A DNA stretch of 34,850 nucleotides, from contig CAMCTR010000004.1 of the NCBI GenBank assembly GCA_945878605.1, positions 1-34,850 on the forward strand, given 5' to 3'. The notes beneath the pieces are model-generated. The model was not told the DNA's origin, searched no databases, and was given only the letters and a program-made list of their open reading frames with translations. Made by a program: the position numbers and the translations under genes. Source of the stretch: Candidatus Methylopumilus universalis (lineage in GTDB: Bacteria > Pseudomonadota > Gammaproteobacteria > Burkholderiales > Methylophilaceae). Below are positions 28,552 to 34,850 of the stretch, one piece after another. Each line of letters opens with the position of its first letter. The first letter of the stretch is position 1.

Positions 28552-30327
28552 ATGAACGCGTTAGTTAATATTGTGAAGCAAAACTTAGGCTTGGGCTCCA
28601 TCGCTGTTAATGGCGGCGTGCATCCGCCTGAGCATAAGCAAGAATCAACCACGCAAGCGATTGGTCAATTGCCACTACCTAAACGTTTGGTATTGCCTTT
28701 GCGCCAGCATGTTGGCAATCTGCCAAAAGTCTTAGTGGCTGTTGGAGACCAAGTACTTAAAGGACAATTACTCGCAGAGGCTGAAGGCAATATTTCCGCC
28801 GCGATTCACGCGCCAACTTCTGGCACGATTGCTGTGATTGGTGATGCCCTCATTCCGCATCCGTCAGGGTTGCCAGATCGTTGTATTACGATAACTGCAG
28901 ATGGTAAGGATGAGTGGATTGCCCATTCACCAAGCGATTGGCGTAAAGAAGATAAAACGACGTTACTTGAACGCCTTCGTCACTCAGGCATTGTAGGTCT
29001 TGGCGGCGCAGCTTTTCCAACGCAAGTGAAATTGCTTACCAATGCTAAATCGCTGGTAGATACTTTGGTGATTAATGCCGCGGAATGTGAGCCTTATATC
29101 ACTTGTGATGACATGCTTATGCGTGAACGTGCTGACCAAATCTTAAAGGGCGTCGAAATCGCTCAGCATCTTTTGGGTGCAAATCAGTGTTTGATTGGCA
29201 TTGAAGACAATAAGCCAGAGGCGGCCGAAGCGATGCGCTTAGCCTGCACGAATAGCCCTTTGGCTCAATCAGTCACCTTGAAAGTTGTGGTTGTTCCTAC
29301 CCAGTATCCAAGCGGCGATGCCCGTCAATTGATTCGCTTGCTCACAGGCATTGAAGTGCCAGCGAATAAACGCTCAACTGATGTTGGTTTGCAATGTTTT
29401 AACGTGGCCACAGTATTAGCCTTGCATCGCTATTTTGATTTTGGCGAGCCAGCCTTGTCACGCATTGTGACGATGACTGGTAACGTAAAAATTCCAGCCA
29501 ACTTTGAAGTCTTGTTTGGTACGCTAGTGACTGACTTAGTCAAGGCTGGCGGTGGCGCTTTGGAAGAGACTGACGATTACATTATGGGTGGCCCGATGAT
29601 GGGCTTTAGTCTGCCATCTGCGGATGTGCCGATTACTAAAGCGGCTAACTGTATTATTGCGAGTGCGCCTAATTTGTTTGCACCCGCGCCTCCAGCAATG
29701 CCTTGTATTCGTTGTGCGCGTTGTGCCGATGTTTGCCCGGTGAGTTTGCAGCCTCAAGAGCTTTATTGGTTTGCTAAATCAAGCAATTTAGAAAAAGCAC
29801 GTGATTACAACTTGTTTGATTGTATCGAGTGTGGATGTTGCACTTATGCTTGCCCAAGTAATATTCCGTTGGTGCAATATTACCGCTTTGCTAAAAGCGA
29901 AATTATTGCGCAAGATCGTGCAAAAGAGGCGGCTGATTTGGCGCGTGAACGTAACGATTTCCGATTGATGCGTATTGAACGCGAAAAACAAGAGCGTGCA
30001 GAAAAGCATGCGCAAAAAGCTGCAGGTGCTAAAGCTGAGGTCGCAAATGCTGAAGCCGCTAAAACCGACGCTGCGCCGGTAAATGAAACGCCTGATGACT
30101 CTGCAATGGCCGCTAAGAAAGCTGCAATTGCTGCGGCGATTGAGCGTGCAAAAGCACAAAAGGCTTCCGCTACCGCGCCTCAGAATGTGGCGGATGCAAA
30201 ACCTGCGGTGCAAGCTGAAATCGCAGAAATTGATGCAAGACGTGAAGCCGCAAAACAAGCGGTAAGTGAGCAAACACTAAGCGAACAAGCACTTGATAAC
30301 ATCGCCAGCACACAGGATGAAAAATGA
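28552..30327 (+). CDS. rnfC: Electron transport complex subunit RnfC/RsxC
   Basis: GGVHPPEHKQEST, GIVGLGGAAFPTQVKL, NAAECEPYITCDD, CIRCARCADVCPVSLQP, CIECGCCTYACPSNIPLVQYYR; Ala/Lys/Glu-rich C-terminal tail. Confidence 0.97.
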   Translation: MNALVNIVKQNLGLGSIAVNGGVHPPEHKQESTTQAIGQLPLPKRLVLPLRQHVGNLPKVLVAVGDQVLKGQLLAEAEGNISAAIHAPTSGTIAVIGDALIPHPSGLPDRCITITADGKDEWIAHSPSDWRKEDKTTLLERLRHSGIVGLGGAAFPTQVKLLTNAKSLVDTLVINAAECEPYITCDDMLMRERADQILKGVEIAQHLLGANQCLIGIEDNKPEAAEAMRLACTNSPLAQSVTLKVVVVPTQYPSGDARQLIRLLTGIEVPANKRSTDVGLQCFNVATVLALHRYFDFGEPALSRIVTMTGNVKIPANFEVLFGTLVTDLVKAGGGALEETDDYIMGGPMMGFSLPSADVPITKAANCIIASAPNLFAPAPPAMPCIRCARCADVCPVSLQPQELYWFAKSSNLEKARDYNLFDCIECGCCTYACPSNIPLVQYYRFAKSEIIAQDRAKEAADLARERNDFRLMRIEREKQERAEKHAQKAAGAKAEVANAEAAKTDAAPVNETPDDSAMAAKKAAIAAAIERAKAQKASATAPQNVADAKPAVQAEIAEIDARREAAKQAVSEQTLSEQALDNIASTQDEK

Positions 30328-31337
30328 GTCGATCCCCTTATTTAAGTGGTGCGCCAAGCGTGAGCGTCATCATGGTCAAAGTGATGCTTGCCCTTGTGCC
30401 AGCCATTGCAGCCTATGTGTGGGTGTTTGGCGCTGGCATTTTGGTGGTGCTCGCTCTGGCCTCTGTCACGGCTTTAGCGGCAGAAGCTTTAATGCTCAAG
30501 CTACGTAATCGTCCAATAAAGCCCTTCTTGATGGATGGCAGTGCTTTGCTTGCTGCGTGGTTGTTGGCGCTCTCATTGCCGCCGCTTGCGCCTTGGTGGT
30601 TAGTGGTGGTTGGGACCCTCTTTGCGATTGTGATTGCAAAACAGCTCTATGGCGGTTTGGGTTACAACCCCTTTAATCCAGCCATGGTTGGGTATGCGGT
30701 GTTGCTGATTTCATTTCCAGTCATCATGACGCATTGGCCTGCACCACTTGAGTTGGCGCAAGCTAACCTCAGTTTTGCGAATCAGCTTCAATATATTTTT
30801 GGCGCGAGTAATGGCTTAAGTTTAGATGCGGTTAGCATGGCAACACCGCTTGATTATTTAAAAACACAATTAACACTGCATCATTCAGTGCAGGAAATTA
30901 CATCTGCACCGCAATTTGGTCTTTTGGGTGCACAAGGGGGTGAGTGGGTCGTGGGCGCCTATTTGTTGGGCGGCTTGTATTTGCTTCAACAACGCCTGAT
31001 TACATGGCATTTACCAACCGCATTTTTAAGTGTATTAGCTTTAATAGCGGGCGCTTTTTACTTGGTTGATGCGACACATTTTGCACATCCGCTTTTCCAT
31101 CTGTTTACGGGTGCCTCAATGCTGGGTGCATTCTTTATTATTACCGACCCGGTGAGTGGACCAACTACGCCAAAAGGTAAGTTAGTCTTTGCTGCAGGTA
31201 TTGCAGTACTGACCTATTTAATTCGTGTGTATGGTGGTTATCCAGACGGCGTTGCATTCTCAGTTTTGCTGATGAATATGTGCGTGCCATTGATTGATGC
31301 GTGGACCCAGCCACGTGTATTTGGGCACAAAAAATGA
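30324..31337 (+). CDS. rnfD: Electron transport complex subunit RnfD/RsxD
   Basis: RSPYLSGAPSVSVIMVKVMLALVPA, GGLGYNPFNPAMVGYAVLLISFP, ATPLDYLK, FFIITDPVSGPTTPKGKL. Confidence 0.96.
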   Translation: MSRSPYLSGAPSVSVIMVKVMLALVPAIAAYVWVFGAGILVVLALASVTALAAEALMLKLRNRPIKPFLMDGSALLAAWLLALSLPPLAPWWLVVVGTLFAIVIAKQLYGGLGYNPFNPAMVGYAVLLISFPVIMTHWPAPLELAQANLSFANQLQYIFGASNGLSLDAVSMATPLDYLKTQLTLHHSVQEITSAPQFGLLGAQGGEWVVGAYLLGGLYLLQQRLITWHLPTAFLSVLALIAGAFYLVDATHFAHPLFHLFTGASMLGAFFIITDPVSGPTTPKGKLVFAAGIAVLTYLIRVYGGYPDGVAFSVLLMNMCVPLIDAWTQPRVFGHKK

Positions 31338-31981
31338 ACCCAACCATTTTAAAACATGCCGTAAAAACTGCTTGGGTGATGATTGCGTTCACCATTTTGA
31401 GTACATTGGGTTTAGTAGTGATTTACCACTCGACGAAAGCGCCGATTTCTAAGGCCGAGGCCGAAGTACGTATGCGTTTGTTTGGTCAGATTTTGCCAGC
31501 AGATTTATACGATAACGATTTGCTTCAAGATGCAATTAAACAGCCTGCTGGTGGCGATTTAGGTAATCGCGATGAAACCATGATTCACCGTGCCCGTATA
31601 AAAGGCGAGCCTGCCGCGGTGATTTTAGAAGCAACTGCGCCAGATGGATACAGTGGTGACATCAAGTTACTAGTGGCGATTAAATCGACAGGTGAAATTG
31701 TTGGGGTGCGTGTGTTAGACCACAAAGAAACCCCTGGCTTGGGCGACTATATTGATACAGGCCATAGCAATTGGGTTAGGAACTTTGATGGGCAATCTCT
31801 AGAAAAAACTAAAGATGATGCTTGGTTTGTGAAAAAAGACGGTGGTCAGTTTGACTTTACAACTGGTGCAACAATTACGCCACGTGCGGTCGTTAAAGCA
31901 GTTCACAAAGTGCTAAAGTTTTATCAAGTGCATCAACAAGCTATTTTTGAGACAGTATCGGGTCAAGCATTGGCGCAGTAG
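31334..31981 (+). CDS. rnfG: Electron transport complex subunit RnfG/RsxG
   Basis: APDGYSGDIKLLVAIKSTGEIVGVRVLDHKETPGLGDYID, FDFTTGATITPRAVVKAV (FMN-binding SGAT-like). Start at ATG overlapping the rnfD stop. Confidence 0.95.
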   Translation: MNPTILKHAVKTAWVMIAFTILSTLGLVVIYHSTKAPISKAEAEVRMRLFGQILPADLYDNDLLQDAIKQPAGGDLGNRDETMIHRARIKGEPAAVILEATAPDGYSGDIKLLVAIKSTGEIVGVRVLDHKETPGLGDYIDTGHSNWVRNFDGQSLEKTKDDAWFVKKDGGQFDFTTGATITPRAVVKAVHKVLKFYQVHQQAIFETVSGQALAQ

Positions 31982-32006
31982 TCGCCAATTGCATAAAGGA
32001 AATCAG

Positions 32007-32753
32007 ATGAGTGAAATTAATCAGGAAATAACACCAGAGGTCGCGCAAAAGACGGAGGTAAAAGCACAACCAAAAGTCTTTTACAGCGAAATTGTCGAAA
32101 ATGGCTTGTGGAAACAAAACCCAGGCTTGGTTCAACTCTTAGGTTTGTGTCCAACGCTTGCGATGACAGTAAGTTTGGTGAATGGTTTTAGTTTGGGTGT
32201 GATGACAGCATTGGTGATGGCGGCCAGTAACGCCAGTGTTGCACCTATTCGTCAATGGGTGCCGACTGAAATTCGCATTCCAGTGTTTATTCTGATCATC
32301 GCGGCCTTGGTTACGATGATTGATTTGTCTATGCATGCCTATTTGCAAAGCTTGCACGCTGTTTTGGGTATTTTTATCCCGCTCATTGTGACGAATTGTA
32401 TTGTGCTAGCTCGTGTTGAAGCATTTGCCGCTAAAAATCCTGTCGTGCCATCAGCGCTAGATGGATTTATGATGGGCTTTGGTTTGGCACTTGTGCTTGC
32501 AACACTTGGCGGTGTGCGTGAAATTATCGGGAAAGGCACATTATTTTCAGGCATTGATTTAGTGTTCGGGCCATCAGCAAAATCGTTGGTATTGAACGTT
32601 ATTCCTGATTATCAAGGCTTCTTGTTAGCCATCTTGCCACCGGGCGCATTTATTGGCTTGGCCTTATTAATTGCAGTTCGCAATTGGATGGCACAGCGCA
32701 AAGTGGCGCGCGAGGCTGCAGCGCCAACTTCAGCTAATCTTGTAGCGCCCTAA
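32007..32753 (+). CDS. rnfE: Electron transport complex subunit RnfE/RsxE
   Basis: SEIVENGLWKQNPGLVQLLGLCPTLAMTVSLVNGFSLGVMTALVMAASN. SD aaagga upstream of ATG 32007. Confidence 0.95.
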   Translation: MSEINQEITPEVAQKTEVKAQPKVFYSEIVENGLWKQNPGLVQLLGLCPTLAMTVSLVNGFSLGVMTALVMAASNASVAPIRQWVPTEIRIPVFILIIAALVTMIDLSMHAYLQSLHAVLGIFIPLIVTNCIVLARVEAFAAKNPVVPSALDGFMMGFGLALVLATLGGVREIIGKGTLFSGIDLVFGPSAKSLVLNVIPDYQGFLLAILPPGAFIGLALLIAVRNWMAQRKVAREAAAPTSANLVAP

Positions 32754-32770
32754 ATCTAAATAAACTCTCA

Positions 32771-33403
32771 ATGAATGCTGAAAAACGCTATGAGATTTTT
32801 CGTCGATTAGCGCTTGCCATTCCTGAACCAAAAACGGAACTTAATTACAACAGTGTATTTGAGCTTTTGATTGCGGTTATTCTCTCGGCTCAGGCTACTG
32901 ATAAAGGTGTGAACCTTGCCACAACAAAGCTATATCCAGTTGCTAATACGCCGTCCGCTATTTTGGCTTTGGGCGTTGAGGGATTAGAGCGATATATCAA
33001 AACTATCGGGCTTTATCACAGCAAAGCAAAAAACGTGATTGCCACTTGTCAGATATTGGTTGAGCGTTTTGAAAGCGTCGTGCCTAACACCCGTGATGCT
33101 TTAGAAAGCTTGCCTGGCGTTGGGCGTAAAACGGCTAATGTGATTTTGAACACAGCCTTTGGTCAGCCAACCATTGCTGTCGACACACATATATTCCGCA
33201 TCGGTAATCGCGTTGGTCTTGCGCCAGGAAAAACCCCTTTGGCAGTTGAGCTGAAGCTGATGAAAGCGATTCCTAAAGAATTTATGCAAGATGCGCATCA
33301 TTTATTAATTTTGCATGGGCGCTATACTTGCATAGCCCGGCAACCAAAATGTGGAGAATGTGTTATTCGGGACTTGTGTGGATATAAAGCGAAAGCGGCA
33401 TAA
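32771..33403 (+). CDS. nth: Endonuclease III
   Basis: SAQATDKGVNLATTKLYP, LESLPGVGRKTANVILNTAFGQPTIAVDTHIFRIGNRVGLA, C-terminal 4Fe-4S cysteines CIARQPKCGECVIRDLC. Confidence 0.97.
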   Translation: MNAEKRYEIFRRLALAIPEPKTELNYNSVFELLIAVILSAQATDKGVNLATTKLYPVANTPSAILALGVEGLERYIKTIGLYHSKAKNVIATCQILVERFESVVPNTRDALESLPGVGRKTANVILNTAFGQPTIAVDTHIFRIGNRVGLAPGKTPLAVELKLMKAIPKEFMQDAHHLLILHGRYTCIARQPKCGECVIRDLCGYKAKAA

Positions 33404-33408
33404 TAAAT

Positions 33409-33843
33409 ATGGCCTTATTTAATCCAACTCGCGACCAAGTAAGACAATTCTTTTTTGATACTTGGGCTAAATTTAACGCTAATCAAACGCTTACGGATTT
33501 GGAGGCGATTGCCTTGCAGATCATCCATATGCATCCTGAGTACCATGGAGTATTAGATGCTCCAGAGCGTTATATTGAGCAAGCTTACTTTCCTGAGATG
33601 GGCGAAACCAACCCGTTTTTGCATATGAGTTTGCATATATCCGTGCTTGAGCAAGTGGCGATTAATCAACCGATTGGAATTGCACCTGCTTATCAGGCAC
33701 TCAAGCTCAAGCATGGCAACGAATCAGACGCACAGCATGATTTAATGGATTGCCTCGCTGAAACGATTTGGCAAGCCCAGCGCGATAGTGCGCCACCTAA
33801 TTCCGAAGCTTATGTGGCGTGTTTGCAAGCCAAAGTTTATTAG
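33409..33843 (+). CDS. DUF1841 family protein
   Basis: MALFNPTRDQVRQFFFDTWAKFNANQTLTDLEAIALQIIHMHPEYHGVLDAPERYIEQAYFPEMGETNPFLHMSLHISVLEQ. Confidence 0.88.
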   Translation: MALFNPTRDQVRQFFFDTWAKFNANQTLTDLEAIALQIIHMHPEYHGVLDAPERYIEQAYFPEMGETNPFLHMSLHISVLEQVAINQPIGIAPAYQALKLKHGNESDAQHDLMDCLAETIWQAQRDSAPPNSEAYVACLQAKVY

Positions 33844-33859
33844 CTAACAAATTTTAGTC

Positions 33860-33884
33860 GGAACCAAACTTTTTTTATTGTCTA
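33860..33884 (+). promoter_or_regulatory. Candidate ECF-sigma-type promoter for the bufferin-like gene
   Basis: GGAAC (33860-33864), 15-nt spacer, GTCTA (33880-33884); ATG at 33938 with SD AGGGAGA. Confidence 0.3.
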
Positions 33885-33937
33885 TGTTGTTTAAAGCTAC
33901 TCATGCGGTAAAGTTCTATTCTTATAGGGAGAAATTC

Positions 33938-34297
33938 ATGTCTGCATCAAAAAATACCTTAGCATTAATGGTTGGCAGTGCATTGGCTGCAACAGTTTTA
34001 TCAACATCAGTGCAAGCAAATGAAAATCCATTTAGCGCAAAGCCTTTGGCTTCTGGCTATATGGTGGCCGATGCAAGTAATCCCAACAAAATGAAAGATG
34101 GACAGTGTGCTGCAGGCAAATGCGGTGCAACGCAAAAGCCAAAGAAGGAAAAAGCTAAAGAAGGCTTGTGCAATGCTGAGAAAATGAAAGATGGTGCTTG
34201 CAGTTCGGAAATGCGTAATACTGCTAAAAAAGCTAAAGAGGGCGCTTGCCATGCTGAAAAAGCCAAAGAAGGCGCTTGTCACGCAGATAAGAAATAA
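33938..34297 (+). CDS. Sec-exported Cys-repeat small protein, bufferin/HvfA-like MNIO (DUF692) substrate candidate
   Basis: Signal peptide [27 protein letters not shown], then [16 protein letters not shown] and six Cys in DGQC, AGKCG, EGLC, DGAC, EGAC, EGAC. Followed immediately by a DUF692 gene. The ORF-track start at 33878 is a TTG upstream of the SD-preceded ATG. Confidence 0.82.
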   Translation: MSASKNTLALMVGSALAATVLSTSVQANENPFSAKPLASGYMVADASNPNKMKDGQCAAGKCGATQKPKKEKAKEGLCNAEKMKDGACSSEMRNTAKKAKEGACHAEKAKEGACHADKK

Positions 34298-34314
34298 GCG
34301 CTGATACAAAGCTG

Positions 34315-34850
34315 ATGCAGCAATTTCAAAATAAGCATACTGCTGGATTGGGCTTGAAGCGTGAATTAATTCCGCAAATTCAAGCGCAGTTTGGCAAACC
34401 AGAAATTGCTGCCATTGATTTTTTAGAAATCGCGCCAGAAAACTGGATAGGGGCTGGCGGTAAAGGGGCTAAACAACTTGATTGGTTTGCCGAGTGGTAT
34501 CCTCTAGTTTGTCATGGATTGTCGCTTTCACTCGGCGGGCCTGATCCGCTTAACATTCCTTTTTTACATCAAGTAAAACACTTTCTCGACACCCATCAAA
34601 TATCGCTTTATACCGAGCATTTAAGTTATTGCGCGGCTGATGGCTTTTTGTACGATTTATTGCCAATTCCTTTTACCGAAGAAGCTGTGCATCATGTGGC
34701 AAGCCGCATTAAGCAGACTCAGGATATTTTAGAGCGACGGATTGCAGTGGAAAACGCTTCTTACTATGTCGCAGCGCCAATCTCTGAAATGGACGAACTC
34801 AGCTTTATTAAAGCGGTGCTTCAAGAAGCCGATTGCGATTGGCATTTGGA
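34315..34850 (+). CDS. DUF692/MNIO (multinuclear non-heme iron oxidative) family enzyme, 3'-truncated by window end
   Basis: Translated directly, not in ORF track: [49 protein letters not shown]...[15 protein letters not shown]...LYTEHLSYC...[27 protein letters not shown]...IAVENASYY...EADCDWHL. Frame open to the last base. Confidence 0.92.
   Translation, partial: MQQFQNKHTAGLGLKRELIPQIQAQFGKPEIAAIDFLEIAPENWIGAGGKGAKQLDWFAEWYPLVCHGLSLSLGGPDPLNIPFLHQVKHFLDTHQISLYTEHLSYCAADGFLYDLLPIPFTEEAVHHVASRIKQTQDILERRIAVENASYYVAAPISEMDELSFIKAVLQEADCDWHL

Noticed and set aside
27969-30327. Nitrogen-fixation-specific rnf cluster
   Set aside because: Gene order rnfABCDGE-nth matches the general rsx/rnf arrangement; no nif genes in the window.

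Overview
The window is about 34.9 kb of chromosomal DNA from a betaproteobacterium. Gene content and order look like a Methylophilaceae-type methylotroph (inference, no search run). Most of it is core gene content: 5'-truncated pheT, ihfA, a MerR regulator, tRNA-Pro(GGG), a class II aldolase plus mtnA, tatD-family DNase, ribD, nrdR, glyA, iscX, phosphomannomutase, E. coli-type ycaO, pgm, tRNA-Lys(CTT), an arsR-arsC-acr3 operon, nhaD, mutS, slyD, roxA, an Ala/Glu/Pro-repeat lipoprotein, an MBL hydrolase-bamC-dapA group, rnfABCDGE-nth, and a DUF1841 gene. The most interesting locus is at the right edge. A Sec-signal-bearing small protein with six Cys, almost all in [D/E]G-x-C context, is followed immediately by the start of a DUF692/MNIO-family enzyme that runs off the window and is absent from the ORF track. 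This looks like a bufferin/HvfA-like, copper-associated modified-peptide system with an atypical precursor. Other points of interest are a 10-bp tandem repeat in the ihfA leader, a cluster of DnaA-box-like sites upstream of mtnA, an mtnA-aldolase pair suggesting an MTA/5'-deoxyadenosine salvage shunt, a long imperfect hairpin upstream of rnfA, and a TAXI/TRAP-receptor C-terminal remnant beside nhaD.
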